Numbered from the stretch's first letter, positions 40,478 through 50,780 are shown. The stretch: 64,000 nt of DNA from Ammonifex degensii KC4 (GCF_000024605.1 NC_013385.1:248001-312000); one strand, 5' to 3'. Numbers and translations are program-made. The notes: generated by a model not told the origin, from the sequence alone.

Positions 40478-42359
40478 GTAGGAGGGGGCGGCTAACCCCC
40501 GTCCTCTCACACCACCGTACGTACCGTTCGGTATACGGCGGTTCATGAGGCACTACGAAGTTCACGGTACCGGTCGACCAAGCTAACCAGCCCTTGGCTG
40601 CGCCAGTAGGCAAGGCCAAGGGCTTTGTTCACCTGGGGCGTGTTTGCCAGCCGCCAGCAGCCTTTGCGCGAACCGCTAATGTGGCGCGCCCAGTCCTCAG
40701 GAATGCCCAGGGCCACCAGGTTGCGTCGTCTGGTGCGGGGCCGCTTCCATTGCTTCAACAGACACATGCGCAGTCGCCGCCGTATCCACTCGTCCAGGGC
40801 CTGCAGTATGCTGGGGGTCTCTATCAGCCGAAAGTAGCCCATCCATCCCTTGAGGTATTCATTGAGGCGCGCCAGGCGCTCGGCCATATTCACACTGCGG
40901 CTGCGCGAGGTCGGCCAGCGGATGCGCTGCTTGAACCGCTTCACCGTCTGGGGTGCCAGCCGGATGCGCGGCTCCTTTTCCCAGGTGAAGGAAAAGCCGA
41001 GGATTCCGCGCCGCCAGGCGTAGTCCACGGCGCTCTTTTCCTCGTTTATCCGTAGCTTGAGCCGTTGCTCCAGGAAGCGCTTCAGGCTCTCGAACACCCG
41101 CTGGCCGGCGCGGCAGCTTTTTACGTAAACGTTGCTGTCATCGGCGTACCTTACGAACCTGTGGCCGCGCCGCTCCAGTTCTTTGTCCAGGTCGTCCAGA
41201 ATGATATTGGCCAGAAGCGGGCTCAGCGGCCCTCCCTGCGGGGTGCCCTCCTCCGTGCGTACGCAGCAGCCATTAATCATGACTCCGGCCTGAAGGTAGG
41301 CCCGTATTAACTTGAGTACCCGCTTGTCCTTCACCTTCCGCGCCACCCTGGCCATCAGGAGGTCATGGTTGACGCGGTCGAAGAATTGTGCCAGGTCGAG
41401 GTCCACCACGTGCCGGTAGCCCTGGGCCACGTACCTGCGGGCTTGCTCCACCGCCTGGTGGGCGCTGCGCCCCGGGCGGAAGCTGTAGCTGTGTGGGGAA
41501 AACCCGGGGTCAAAGATGGGTGTCAGTACCTGAAGCAGGGCCTGCTGGATCAGGCGGTCCAGCACTGTGGGGATGCCCAACAGCCGCACGCCGCCACCGG
41601 GTTTCGGGATTTCGACCCGGCGCACCGGCATGGGCCGGTAGGTCCCCGCAAGCAGTTCTTCCTTGATGCGCGGCCAGTGTTCTTTCAGGTAGGAGCGTAG
41701 GGCTTCTGGCTCCATCCCGTCCACTCCGGCTGCGCCTCCGTTCCGCTCCACCCGGCGCAGGGCCTTCGTCATGTTGGCCCGCTCGACTACCTGTTCCATC
41801 AGGCGGTACCGTGGGTCTCCGCCGGGTTGCTCCATCGGTGCCGGGAGGGTGCTCGGCACTCCCACAGTCCCCCGCGGATTCACCGCTTCCTCCTGTGGGC
41901 AGCTCCCTGCCGGGATTTTCGGCTGTCGTCGCTCCCTCCGCGAACCTTCCATGGGCTCCCCGCTCCTCATGTTCGGCCCTTCCCCCCTTTTGATGTCTTA
42001 AAAGGGAGTACTATGGCGTCTGCTGACTCCTGCCGGTTCAGCCGCACCTCCCGGTACGGGTTGCCGGATAACCCGGCTTGTCCGGCAGGCCTCCCCGGGT
42101 AAGGGCGCTGTCTTTCCCTCCATCTACCCGCCCCATTTACTCTCGGCAGCCTTCGGTGGCCAGGACTTCGCTTTGTTTTGCAAGCTCATCCAGCTGCCGC
42201 TAGCCTCGCCTGGGGTTCGTGGTCCTCGGGCCGGAGGTTTGCCGCCGGCTTCCTTCGGATTCCGCCTCGCGGCGGACACCCTTGCCTTAAGCTAACGACT
42301 ACCGCCACCTTCGTCGTTCGGGACTTTCACCCTATAGACAACGCCCATGCCGGGCACAC
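40478..42359 (-). mobile_element. Group II intron, bacterial class C type
   Basis: About 1.88 kb on the minus strand. The 5' end begins GTGTGCCCGGC (42359) and includes GGGTGAAAGTCCCGAACG typical of domain I. The reverse transcriptase ORF lies in domain IV. Domain V-like sequence (GTACGTACGGTGG region, 40503-40545) and the end CCTCCTAC (40478) follow. The 5' exon ends in a terminator stem and T run, the usual class C target. Exact ends are inferred from the consensus. Confidence 0.88.
40543..41970 (-). CDS. ltrA: Group II intron reverse transcriptase/maturase
   Basis: 475 residues from ATG 41970. RT domains: AAGVDGMEPEALRSYL, PIFDPGFSPHSYSFRPGRSA, VVDLDLAQFFDRVNHDLLM, EEGTPQGGPLSPLLANIILD and the catalytic RYADDSNVYV. 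A maturase X domain follows (LNEYLKGWMGYFRLIETPS, then IRRRLRMCLLKQWKRPRTRR). It has no HNH endonuclease at the end, normal for class C introns. It appears intact, so the intron may be mobile. Confidence 0.94.
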   Translation of the reverse strand: MRSGEPMEGSRRERRQPKIPAGSCPQEEAVNPRGTVGVPSTLPAPMEQPGGDPRYRLMEQVVERANMTKALRRVERNGGAAGVDGMEPEALRSYLKEHWPRIKEELLAGTYRPMPVRRVEIPKPGGGVRLLGIPTVLDRLIQQALLQVLTPIFDPGFSPHSYSFRPGRSAHQAVEQARRYVAQGYRHVVDLDLAQFFDRVNHDLLMARVARKVKDKRVLKLIRAYLQAGVMINGCCVRTEEGTPQGGPLSPLLANIILDDLDKELERRGHRFVRYADDSNVYVKSCRAGQRVFESLKRFLEQRLKLRINEEKSAVDYAWRRGILGFSFTWEKEPRIRLAPQTVKRFKQRIRWPTSRSRSVNMAERLARLNEYLKGWMGYFRLIETPSILQALDEWIRRRLRMCLLKQWKRPRTRRRNLVALGIPEDWARHISGSRKGCWRLANTPQVNKALGLAYWRSQGLVSLVDRYRELRSAS

Positions 42360-42360
42360 A

Positions 42361-42395
42361 AAAGAGGGGGGTCTTCTCGAAAGCCCCCTCTTTTT
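42361..42395. terminator. Bidirectional terminator and intron target
   Basis: AAAGAGGGGG (42361-42370) pairs with CCCCCTCTTT (42384-42393), with T-rich runs on both sides. It probably ended the hydrogenase operon before the intron separated them by 1.9 kb. Confidence 0.85.
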
Positions 42396-42439
42396 AATTT
42401 TGGTGTGTATCATACCTTTTTGCGCCTGTACGCGGGCCG

Positions 42440-42469
42440 TTGACAGGAGTTTCGCAGGTGTCATAAGAT
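42440..42469 (+). promoter_or_regulatory. Promoter of valS
   Basis: TTGACA (42440-42445), 18 bases, TAAGAT (42464-42469), 35 bases before the valS start. The leader is too short for a T-box. Confidence 0.65.
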
Positions 42470-42503
42470 TTTTGCAAACGGAGGCTGGAGGTCGGGATAT
42501 ACC

Positions 42504-45152
42504 TTGGGCAAAAGGCTTTTGCCACCAGTTTACGAGCCAAAAGAAGTAGAAGCTAAATGGTATCGCTTCTGGGAAGAAGGGAAGTTTTTCCGGGGAGAAG
42601 TCGATCCTTCCCGACGCCCCTTTTGCATAGTCATGCCCCCGCCCAACGTGACGGGGGAGCTGCACATGGGGCACGCCCTGGACAACACCCTGCAGGACGT
42701 GCTCATCCGCTGGCGGCGCATGCAGGGTTACACCACCCTCTGGGTGCCCGGAACTGACCACGCGGGTATTGCCACCCAGGCCCGGGTGGAGGCGGAGCTG
42801 GCCAAGGAGGGCCTCAGCCGCCACGACCTGGGGCGGGAGAAGTTCCTGGAGCGGGTCTGGCAGTGGAAGGAAAAGTACGGCAACACCATCACCATGCAGC
42901 TCAGACGTCTGGGGGCCTCCTGCGACTGGGACCGGGAGCGCTTCACCATGGACGAGGGTTGTTCCAGGGCGGTCAAAGAAGTCTTCATCCGCCTCTATGA
43001 GGAGGGGCTGATCTACCGGGGGGATTACATCGTCAACTGGTGCCCCCACTGCCAGACTGTGATCTCCGATATCGAAGTGGAGCACAAGGAGACGCCCGGC
43101 AAGCTTTACTATATCCGCTATCCCCTGACGGAAGGGGGATTTATTACCATCGCCACCACCCGTCCGGAAACCATGCTGGGGGACACGGCGGTGGCGGTCA
43201 ACCCCAAAGACCCCCGCTACCGGGAGTTCATCGGCAAAAAAGCTATCCTTCCCCTGGTGGGGCGGGAGCTCCCCATCATTGCCGACGAGTACGTGGACAT
43301 GGAGTTCGGCAGCGGGGCGCTCAAGGTGACGCCGGCGCACGACCCCCACGACTTCGAGATCGGGCAGCGCCACCACCTGCCTGCAGTGCAGGTCATAGGG
43401 TTTGACGCCCGGATGACGGCGGAGGCCGGGGAACGCTACCGAGGCTTGGACCGCTGGGAGGCCCGCCGGCGGGTGGTGGAGGATTTGCGGGCCCAGGGGC
43501 TGCTAGAGAAGGAAGAGGATATCGTGCACGCGGTGGGGCACTGCTACCGCTGCGGCGAGGTAGTGGAACCCATGATCTCTAAGCAGTGGTTCGTGCGCAT
43601 GAAGCCCCTGGCCGAGCCGGCCATCGCGGCGGTGAAGGAAGGACGCATCCGCTTCATACCGGAGCGCTTCACCAAGATTTACTTGAACTGGGTGGAGAAC
43701 ATAAAGGACTGGTGTATCTCGCGGCAGCTCTGGTGGGGCCACCGCATACCGGTGTGGCACTGCGCCGACTGCGGCCAAAGCACCGCCGCCCGCAACGGTC
43801 TGGACAGGTGCCCGCACTGCGGCTCCAGCCGGGTGGAGCAGGACCCAGACGTGCTCGACACCTGGTTTTCCTCCGCCCTCTGGCCTTTCTCCACTCTGGG
43901 CTGGCCTGAGGCGACCCCCGAGCTCAAGTTCTTCTACCCCACCTCGGTGCTGGTCACCGGCCGCGACATCATCTTCTTCTGGGTGGCCCGCATGATCTTC
44001 ATGGGGCTCAAGTTCATGGGGGACGTTCCTTTCCGGGAGGTCTTCATCCACGGGCTGGTGCTGGATGCGCTTGGCCGGAAGATGTCCAAGTCCCTGGGCA
44101 ACGGCGTCGACCCCCTGGAGGTCATCGAGAGCCACGGGGCGGATAGCCTGCGCTTCATGCTGGTCACGGGTAACACTCCGGGTAACGACCTGCGCTTCCA
44201 CTTCGAGCGGCTGGACGGGGCGCGCAACTTCATAAACAAGCTCTGGAACGCTTCCCGCTTCGTGCTCATGAACCTGGACGAGGGGGAGTCGCTTCCCCGG
44301 CTTGGCGAGGTGCGCCTGGAGCTTGTCGACCGCTGGATAATAAGCCGCCTGCAAGACGTGGTGGAGCGGGTGACTGCTTACCTGGAGGAGTACGAGTTGG
44401 GCGAGGCGGCTCGCCTCCTTTACGAGTTCATCTGGGACGAGTTCTGCGACTGGTATATCGAAATGGCCAAGCTGCGCCTCTACGGCAGCGATCCGGAGGC
44501 CCGGCGGACGGCCCAGGTGGTGCTGAAGTCAGTGCTCGGTACCTGCCTCAAACTCCTGCACCCCTTCATCCCCTTCGTCACCGAGGAGATGTGGCACCAA
44601 CTGGAGCCCGAAAGCGCTCCTTTAATAGTTCAGTCCTGGCCGGCGGTGGAGGAGAAGAGGAAGGATGCGGCGGCCGAGGCCGCGGTGGGGATACTGCAGG
44701 AAGTGGTGCGGGCGGTGCGGCACCTGCGGGCGGAGATGCAGGTGCCGCCGGGGAAACGGGCCACGGTCATTCTGGTGACCCCCGAGGCCGAGAAGATGGG
44801 GCTCCTGGAGGAGCACCGGAGGATAGTGGAGTCCCTGTCGGCGGGGGAGTTGGTGCTGAAGGAGACCTTGCTGGAGAAGCCGGTCAACGCCGCCCACGCT
44901 GTGGCGGCCGGAGTGGAGATCTACCTGCCTCTGGAAGGCCTCATCGACGTGGAGAAAGAGCGGGCGCGCCTCCAGAAAGAGCTTAAAGAGCTGGAGGAGG
45001 AGCTCGCCAGGGTGCGCCGGAAGCTCGACAATCCCAGCTTCCTAGCCAAAGCACCGGCCGAGGTGGTGGCCAAGGAGCGGGCCAAGGAGGAGGAGCTGGA
45101 GAAGAACCGCCTGAGCCTGGAAAAACTACTCTCCTTCCTGGAAGGAGTCTAG
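42504..45152 (+). CDS. valS: Valyl-tRNA synthetase
   Basis: 882 residues, normal length, from TTG 42504 (RBS GGAGGTCGGG). Class Ia signatures: HIGH-type [17 protein letters not shown], an editing domain ([17 protein letters not shown]), KMSKS in [14 protein letters not shown], an anticodon-binding domain and a C-terminal coiled-coil ([20 protein letters not shown] region). It charges tRNA-Val in the cytoplasm. folC follows after five bases, a common pairing in Firmicutes. Confidence 0.97.
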   Translation: MGKRLLPPVYEPKEVEAKWYRFWEEGKFFRGEVDPSRRPFCIVMPPPNVTGELHMGHALDNTLQDVLIRWRRMQGYTTLWVPGTDHAGIATQARVEAELAKEGLSRHDLGREKFLERVWQWKEKYGNTITMQLRRLGASCDWDRERFTMDEGCSRAVKEVFIRLYEEGLIYRGDYIVNWCPHCQTVISDIEVEHKETPGKLYYIRYPLTEGGFITIATTRPETMLGDTAVAVNPKDPRYREFIGKKAILPLVGRELPIIADEYVDMEFGSGALKVTPAHDPHDFEIGQRHHLPAVQVIGFDARMTAEAGERYRGLDRWEARRRVVEDLRAQGLLEKEEDIVHAVGHCYRCGEVVEPMISKQWFVRMKPLAEPAIAAVKEGRIRFIPERFTKIYLNWVENIKDWCISRQLWWGHRIPVWHCADCGQSTAARNGLDRCPHCGSSRVEQDPDVLDTWFSSALWPFSTLGWPEATPELKFFYPTSVLVTGRDIIFFWVARMIFMGLKFMGDVPFREVFIHGLVLDALGRKMSKSLGNGVDPLEVIESHGADSLRFMLVTGNTPGNDLRFHFERLDGARNFINKLWNASRFVLMNLDEGESLPRLGEVRLELVDRWIISRLQDVVERVTAYLEEYELGEAARLLYEFIWDEFCDWYIEMAKLRLYGSDPEARRTAQVVLKSVLGTCLKLLHPFIPFVTEEMWHQLEPESAPLIVQSWPAVEEKRKDAAAEAAVGILQEVVRAVRHLRAEMQVPPGKRATVILVTPEAEKMGLLEEHRRIVESLSAGELVLKETLLEKPVNAAHAVAAGVEIYLPLEGLIDVEKERARLQKELKELEEELARVRRKLDNPSFLAKAPAEVVAKERAKEEELEKNRLSLEKLLSFLEGV

Positions 45153-45157
45153 GAGCA

Positions 45158-46438
45158 ATGCGCGAGGCACTGGCCTATATCCAGCAGGTGGCGGCGGTGG
45201 GGATAAAGCCGGGGCTGGAGCGGATAGAAGCGCTGCTCGAGCGGCTGGGTAACCCCCACCGCCGTTTGCGTTTCTTGCACGTAGGAGGGACCAACGGCAA
45301 GGGCTCGGTCACGGCCTTTTTGAGCTCCATCCTGCGGGCGGCGGGGTACCGGGTGGGCACCTTTACCTCCCCCCACCTGCGCTCTTATCTGGAACGCTTC
45401 CGCCTGAATGGCCGTCCGATAAGGGAGCGGGAGTTTGTCTGGTTGGTGAACGAGCTTTATCCCCACCTGGAGGCCCTGCGCCAGGAGGGGATAAGGCTTA
45501 CCGAGTTTGAGATCCACACCGCCCTGGCCTTCCTCCTTTTCGCGCGGGCCAGAGTGGAAGTAGCAGTGGTGGAGGTGGGCCTGGGAGGAAGGTGGGATGC
45601 CACCAACGTCGTGCTTCCCGAACTTGCGGTCATTACCAATGTGGCGGTGGATCACACTGACTACCTGGGCTCTGACATCACCTCCATCGCCCGAGAGAAG
45701 GCGGGGATCATAAAGGCTGGGGTTCCCGTGGTGACGGGGGCTACAGGCGAGGCGCTTAGGGTAGTGGAGGAGGTGGCCCGGGAAAAAGGAGCTCCGCTTT
45801 ACGTCCAGGGCCGAGACTTTAGCTTCCGGGAGAAGGCTAACGATCTTACTGGGCAGGTGATCGAGGTTGAGGGATGGTGGGGGAAGACTCCTCCCTTGCG
45901 TCTGAACCTCCTGGGTCGGCACCAGCAGTCAAACGCTGCTTTGGCGGTGGCGGCGGCCAGGCTTCTTGAGGAGCGGGGCTGGCAAATAGATAAAGGGGCG
46001 ATTAAAGTGGGGCTTTACCGGACGCGCTGGCCTGGGAGGCTGGAGATCGTCTTCTCCCAGCCCACCTTAATTCTGGACGGGGCCCACAACCCGGCAGGGA
46101 CGGCGGCCTTGAGAGAAGCCCTGGACTACTATTTCCCTCGCGGCCGGCGCTTACTGGTGCTGGGGATGTGTGATGACAAGGCGCGGGAGGAGATGGTGAA
46201 GATTATCGTGCCCGGCGCTTCCTTAGTGGTGGTGACCCGCCCCCCGGGGCCCAGGTCAGAGGACTGGCGGCGGGTGGCGGACTGGGCCCGATCACTTTGC
46301 CCCCAGGTCTACCTGGTAGAGGAGCCGCAGGAGGCGCTGGGTCAGGCTTTGCGCCAGGCCCGGCCGGAAGACCTGGTGGTAGTAACCGGCTCCCTTTACC
46401 TGGTAGGAGCTCTGGAGCCGGAGGATAAGGCTTTCTGA
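45158..46438 (+). CDS. folC: Folylpolyglutamate/dihydrofolate synthase
   Basis: 426 residues from ATG 45158. Mur-ligase-type ATP-binding GTNGKGSVTAFLSSIL, GTFTSPHLRSYLERFRLNG, VEVGLGGRWDATNV and, in the C-terminal domain, LILDGAHNPAGTAAL. It adds glutamates to folates, and possibly to dihydropteroate. The five-base gap from valS suggests joint transcription. Confidence 0.95.
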   Translation: MREALAYIQQVAAVGIKPGLERIEALLERLGNPHRRLRFLHVGGTNGKGSVTAFLSSILRAAGYRVGTFTSPHLRSYLERFRLNGRPIREREFVWLVNELYPHLEALRQEGIRLTEFEIHTALAFLLFARARVEVAVVEVGLGGRWDATNVVLPELAVITNVAVDHTDYLGSDITSIAREKAGIIKAGVPVVTGATGEALRVVEEVAREKGAPLYVQGRDFSFREKANDLTGQVIEVEGWWGKTPPLRLNLLGRHQQSNAALAVAAARLLEERGWQIDKGAIKVGLYRTRWPGRLEIVFSQPTLILDGAHNPAGTAALREALDYYFPRGRRLLVLGMCDDKAREEMVKIIVPGASLVVVTRPPGPRSEDWRRVADWARSLCPQVYLVEEPQEALGQALRQARPEDLVVVTGSLYLVGALEPEDKAF

Positions 46439-46466
46439 AAGATTTCACCCTCTCCGGCTCATACTA
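46436..46466 (+). promoter_or_regulatory. Candidate sigma-G promoter of the germination operon
   Basis: CATACTA (46460-46466) is an exact match to the forespore sigma-G -10 consensus. TGAAAG (46436-46441) matches the -35 TGAATA at four positions, 18 bases away. The -35 overlaps the folC stop region. The RBS lies within a few bases of the predicted start point, which is tight. Confidence 0.5.
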
Positions 46467-46488
46467 GTAGTCGGAGGGGGTGGGCGCG

Positions 46489-47646
46489 GTGGTGCGGGAA
46501 GAGGGAAGAATTTCTGCTCTGCAGGCTTGCGGGTATCAAGTGAGCATCGTCCTGGCCACGGCTATCCTCTTCGTTCCCGGTATTGTAGCCCAGAAGGCCC
46601 GTTCCGACGGCTGGCTATCCCTCCTCTTAGCTCTTATTTTCGGCCTCATAGTGGCAGTAATTTCTTCCAAGCTGGCCCTGCGCTTTCCCTCCCAAACGGT
46701 AATTCAATACGCTCCCCGGGTTCTGGGTCCTTTCTGGGGCAAAATAGTTGGCTTCATCTACGTTTACTACTTCTTCTACGTGGCCTACTACGTCCAGCGC
46801 CAGTTCGGGGAGCTTATGACCACCGCCTACATGCAGGAAACTCCCATTGTGGTTTTCATCGCCATTCTGACCCTGCTGTCCTGCTACGCCATCTACCAGG
46901 GACTGGAGGTCATATGCCGGGTCAACCAGATAGTCCTGGTTATTTTCATTCCTGCCTTCTTCTTTCTTCTGGCCTTAATTGCTAAAGATATCCGCTGGGA
47001 AAATTTTCTTCCCTTCCTGGAGAGCGGCTGGGGGCCGCCGCTGTTGGGAGCGCTGGCTCCCGGTGCCTGGCTGGGAGAGGTGGCGGTTATCCTCATGCTC
47101 GCTCCCTTTGTCAGCGACCGCCGGCGGGTATTGCGCACCAGCGTGGTGGCCGTGGTAGTGCTTTTCCTCTGCATGTTCGTCGTCGTGGTCGGGGCTATAG
47201 GGACCATGGGGGCCGAAGTGGTGGCGCGTCTACTCTTTCCTGCCTTTTCCCTCTATCGCCGCATCCACTTCGCCACTATTCCCGTCCTGGATCGTCAGGA
47301 CGCCATCTTCATGATGATTTGGGTGGCGGGTATGCTCTTCAAGCTCACCACTTTCTTCTACGCCGGCCTTCTGGCCTTAAGCCAATGGCTGGGACTTAAA
47401 ACCTACCGCCCCCTGATCTTTCCCACCGGGGCTTTACTCGCGGCTCTGTCGCTCATGTCCTGGCACAACATAAGCGACTTGGTGGCCTTTTCGGCAGAGG
47501 TATTTCCCCTCTCCATCGACTTCGTCAACTTCTTCCTGACCGGCCTGCTCTTGCTGGTAGCGGCCTGCCGGGGTTTGCGGGAGGTGAACGGGGAGTTTCT
47601 TTATGCGGATGGGGAAGAAGTTAAAGGATCTCCTGGTACAATCTAA
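46489..47646 (+). CDS. Spore germination receptor permease subunit (GerAB family)
   Basis: About 385 residues from GTG 46489 (46480 and 46492 are in-frame alternatives; GGAGG is at 46473). Ten or so membrane helices of the APC-type spore permease fold (SALQACGYQVSIVLATAILF, FYVAYYVQRQFGELMTTAYM, PFVSDRRRVLRTSVVAVVVL). B subunits bind the germinant in the spore inner membrane. The gene order here is B-A-C rather than the more usual A-B-C, and it overlaps the A gene by 44 bases. Confidence 0.88.
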   Translation: MVREEGRISALQACGYQVSIVLATAILFVPGIVAQKARSDGWLSLLLALIFGLIVAVISSKLALRFPSQTVIQYAPRVLGPFWGKIVGFIYVYYFFYVAYYVQRQFGELMTTAYMQETPIVVFIAILTLLSCYAIYQGLEVICRVNQIVLVIFIPAFFFLLALIAKDIRWENFLPFLESGWGPPLLGALAPGAWLGEVAVILMLAPFVSDRRRVLRTSVVAVVVLFLCMFVVVVGAIGTMGAEVVARLLFPAFSLYRRIHFATIPVLDRQDAIFMMIWVAGMLFKLTTFFYAGLLALSQWLGLKTYRPLIFPTGALLAALSLMSWHNISDLVAFSAEVFPLSIDFVNFFLTGLLLLVAACRGLREVNGEFLYADGEEVKGSPGTI

Positions 47647-49240
47647 GCTTAAGCGGCGCCTAGCTCCTGCTCCTCCTCCACCGCTGCAGGAAGACCAAAA
47701 GGTGGAAAAGAAGGTCTGGGAACCGTGGGAGCTCAAGCAGATCCCCATTTCCTCCTCCCTGGAGCAAAATCTTGCCCTGGTAAAGAGGGTTGTGGAGGGC
47801 AATGCGGACTTTGAAATGCGCGAGTTTGCTTTGGGAAGGGGAGGAAAACGAGCGGCCATCATCTTCCTGGCCAACATGGTGGAGCGCTCGCAGCTCAACC
47901 GCCAGATATTAGAAAACCTCATGTTCCGCATACCTAAGGATCAGAAGGTTGACCTGGACTTTCTGCGCGACCGGGTCATAACCGTGGCCGAGGTATGCGA
48001 GGTCAAGGACTTCTGGGAGGTCTTCTCCCACGTCACCGAAGGGTGCGCCGTACTCCTCGTGGACGGGGAAAATCGCGCCTTGGGGCTCGACGTACGGGGC
48101 TACGAGCGGCGGGCCATCGAAGAACCGGTGACGGAGTCCACCGTCCGCGGGCCAAGGGATGGCTTTGTCGAGGACATAGAAGAAAACATCATGCTCATCA
48201 GGCGGCGGATAAGGACCCCGAACCTGGTCATGGAGAGGATAACGGTGGGGAGGCTCACCCGCTCGGTGGTGGTTTTGGGCTACATAAAGGGTCTAGTCAA
48301 CCCCGCGCTGGTAGAGGAAGTAAAGAAGCGGATCGCCCAAATCGACATGGATGCCGTTTACGGCTTCCGCTACGTGGAAGAGATGATCATAGACAACCCC
48401 TATACCTTTTTCCCCCAGGCCATCTGCACTGAACGCCCCGACCGGGTGTGCGGTGCCTTGACTGAGGGACGCGTGGTCATCCTGGTGGATACCTCTCCTT
48501 TTGCTCTGATAGTTCCGGCTTCTCTGCCCATGCTCTTGCAGACGCCGGAGGACTATTACCACATAAGTGGCATTTCCACCGCCATTCGGTGGTTGAGATA
48601 TTTAGCCTTCATCTTCTCCGTGGTAGGGTCTCCCCTCTATGTGGCCATATCCAACTATCACCCCGACATGATACCGGCACGGCTGCTCTTCTCGCTAGCC
48701 GCGGCCCGGGAAGGGGTGCCGGTGCCTGCTGCCCTGGAGGCCTTTATGATGGAGGTGGCCTTCGAGCTTCTACGTGAGGCCGGCATAAGATTGCCACGTC
48801 AGATAGGTCAGGCGGTGAGCATCGTGGGGGCGCTTATTATCGGCGAGGCGGCGGTGCGGGCGGGTCTGGTCTCTCCCCTCATGGTGATCGTGGTAGCGGC
48901 CACGGGCATCGCTTCCTTCACCGTTCCCTCTTACGAACTTGGAGTTCCCATGCGTCTCTTACGCTTTCCTATCCTCTTCCTGGCGGCTACCTTGGGGCTT
49001 TTCGGCGTTGTGGTGGGGCTTTTGGCCATCCTCATCCACCTGGCGGGGCTGCGTTCTTTTGGCCTCCCTTATCTTTCCCCTTTGGCTCCTCTGAAGTTTG
49101 GCGAACTCAGGGACGTTCTGGTACGGGCCCCCTTCTGGGCCATGCGCACCCGTCCAGAAACTTCCAAGCGTAACTGGTTCCGCGTCTCCCCCTGGGGAAG
49201 GAGCCGGAGGCCCGAAGAAGAGTACCGGAGGAGAAGTTAA
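47603..49240 (+). CDS. Spore germination receptor subunit (GerAA family)
   Basis: 545 residues from ATG 47603. A cytoplasmic N-terminal domain (SSSLEQNLALVKRVVEGNAD, AVLLVDGENRALGLDVRGYE, PVTESTVRGPRDGFVEDIEE) precedes membrane helices (SLPMLLQTPEDYYHISGIST onward) and a conserved SIVGALIIGEAAVRAGLVS. The A subunit forms an oligomeric ion channel opened upon germinant binding. It overlaps its B partner and abuts the C gene. Confidence 0.94.
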   Translation: MRMGKKLKDLLVQSKLKRRLAPAPPPPLQEDQKVEKKVWEPWELKQIPISSSLEQNLALVKRVVEGNADFEMREFALGRGGKRAAIIFLANMVERSQLNRQILENLMFRIPKDQKVDLDFLRDRVITVAEVCEVKDFWEVFSHVTEGCAVLLVDGENRALGLDVRGYERRAIEEPVTESTVRGPRDGFVEDIEENIMLIRRRIRTPNLVMERITVGRLTRSVVVLGYIKGLVNPALVEEVKKRIAQIDMDAVYGFRYVEEMIIDNPYTFFPQAICTERPDRVCGALTEGRVVILVDTSPFALIVPASLPMLLQTPEDYYHISGISTAIRWLRYLAFIFSVVGSPLYVAISNYHPDMIPARLLFSLAAAREGVPVPAALEAFMMEVAFELLREAGIRLPRQIGQAVSIVGALIIGEAAVRAGLVSPLMVIVVAATGIASFTVPSYELGVPMRLLRFPILFLAATLGLFGVVVGLLAILIHLAGLRSFGLPYLSPLAPLKFGELRDVLVRAPFWAMRTRPETSKRNWFRVSPWGRSRRPEEEYRRRS

Positions 49241-50463
49241 TGCGCTGCCTGCTGGCCTGCCTGACGGTAGGTTTTCTTCTGCTTTCCGGCTGCTGGGACA
49301 TGCGGGAGCTGGAAGATCTGGCTTTCGTCACGGCAGTGGCAGTGGACTGGACACCCGGGAGAGAGGTTAGACTGATCGCCCAGGTTTTCAACCCCCGTGC
49401 CTTGGCGGGAGGGGCTCAGGGAGCCATAACTCCCGGTGCCAGTATATCCTCCAAAAGCTACCGCAACTACGAAGCGCGGGGAAAGACTGTCTTTGCTGCC
49501 ATGAGGGAGTTGGCACTTAAAATGCCCAAGCGCCCTTATTTCGCCCAGAGTCGGGTGCTCTTGCTCACGGAAGAAACGGCGCGGCAGGGGGTGGCGGAGG
49601 TACTGGATTTCTTCGAGCGCAGCGTGGAAATACGAAAGATAATCCCTATCTTTGTGGTCCGGGGGGATATATTGGAGTTCCTGGACGTGCCTAACCCCCA
49701 CGATATTTGTCCAGCTACGCGCCTGGAGGATCTCGTCCGGGAACAGAGCCGGACCTCTTTCTTCCCCGCAGTCACCTTAGGGGAATTTCTGGGGATGCTT
49801 GTGAGCGAGGGGCAGGAGGCTTACTGCCCGGTGGTCCGGGTCGAGCGCAACCCCACACGGAAGCTAAGGCCCGGGGAACTCCTTGATCCGGCACCCGAGC
49901 CTGCTATGGAAATCAAGGTGGGAGGTACGGCCGTTTTCCGCCGGGGTCGCCTGGTAGGTTTCTTGAACGAGCAGGAGAGCCGGGGGCTTCTGTGGACCAA
50001 AGGAAAGGTGGGTGGGGGAGCACTGGTTCTCTCGCTGGGGGGAAATAAAGAAGTCACGGTCGATGTTCTGCGTTCCCAGGCTCGCATCCGCCCGCACCTC
50101 ACTCCCTACGGGCCGAAGTTCACGGTGGAAATAAGGGAGGAGGGAAACGTGGCGGAAGCTGCCTGCCCCTTGGACCTTAGCAAGCTGGAGGTAATGCGGC
50201 AGCTGGAGGCAGCTCAAGCGGCAGCCATAAAGGAAGAGGTAGAGCAGGCCCTGCGGCGGGCCAAGGAACTCAAGGCCGATATTTTCGGCTTTGGTGCGGC
50301 CCTTCACCGGCACTACCCCCAGGAGTGGAAAAAGCTCAAGCAGAAGTGGCCAGAGGAGGTCTTCCCTTACCTGGAGGTCGAGGTGAAGGTAGATGCGAGA
50401 CTCCGGCGCACCGGCCTGCGTTCCAAGTCGCTGCCCCAGGAGATAAAGTTGATCGGGAGATAA
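49240..50463 (+). CDS. Spore germination receptor lipoprotein (GerAC family)
   Basis: 407 residues from ATG 49240, one base overlapping the A gene's stop. A signal peptide with the lipobox LLSGC (Cys 18) is followed by WDMRELEDLAFVTAVAVDW, typical of GerC, three-domain layout and the end KVDARLRRTGLRSKSL. The C subunit is a lipoprotein outside the spore inner membrane needed for receptor assembly. It shows that the organism has, or recently had, the capacity to form endospores. Confidence 0.94.
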   Translation: MRCLLACLTVGFLLLSGCWDMRELEDLAFVTAVAVDWTPGREVRLIAQVFNPRALAGGAQGAITPGASISSKSYRNYEARGKTVFAAMRELALKMPKRPYFAQSRVLLLTEETARQGVAEVLDFFERSVEIRKIIPIFVVRGDILEFLDVPNPHDICPATRLEDLVREQSRTSFFPAVTLGEFLGMLVSEGQEAYCPVVRVERNPTRKLRPGELLDPAPEPAMEIKVGGTAVFRRGRLVGFLNEQESRGLLWTKGKVGGGALVLSLGGNKEVTVDVLRSQARIRPHLTPYGPKFTVEIREEGNVAEAACPLDLSKLEVMRQLEAAQAAAIKEEVEQALRRAKELKADIFGFGAALHRHYPQEWKKLKQKWPEEVFPYLEVEVKVDARLRRTGLRSKSLPQEIKLIGR

Positions 50464-50467
50464 CAGC

Positions 50468-50716
50468 ATGCTTTACGTTTTGGTTCTCGCCTTCTTTTAC
50501 TTCCTGGTGGCCTATTTTGAAGTGCCCCGGATGCTGAAAAACCGTATGTACCGGGAGCTCTGGGTCTTTGTCTTTCTTTCCCTCCTGGGCTTTACCCTGG
50601 CCCTTTTCCAGATCTTCCACTGGCCTTTCCCCAACATCACCAAGGGGATAGAGTCTCTTTTTCGCCCCCTTTATTTTCGCCTGGAAAAGCTCTTGCTTCC
50701 TAACGAGCCGGGTTGA
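50468..50716 (+). CDS. Small two-helix membrane protein of the germination operon
   Basis: 82 residues from ATG 50468, four bases after the GerAC gene. Two hydrophobic helices (residues 2-18, and 31-48 LWVFVFLSLLGFTLALFQIF) with a charged loop. I recognise no named family; small membrane proteins (D subunits) accompany some ger operons. A receptor accessory role is inferred from position. Confidence 0.6.
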   Translation: MLYVLVLAFFYFLVAYFEVPRMLKNRMYRELWVFVFLSLLGFTLALFQIFHWPFPNITKGIESLFRPLYFRLEKLLLPNEPG

Positions 50717-50780
50717 TCGGCCTTTTTGTCTGGCATTAAAATGAAGTAAAAGCCTAGCAGGGAAAGCGAGGGATGGCTTT

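Noticed and set aside
42440-42503. T-box riboswitch before valS
   Set aside because: Only about 30 bases separate the promoter from the start codon; no T-box sequence is present.
43503-44354. 283-residue minus-strand open frame within valS
   Set aside because: Shadow of a strongly conserved coding region.
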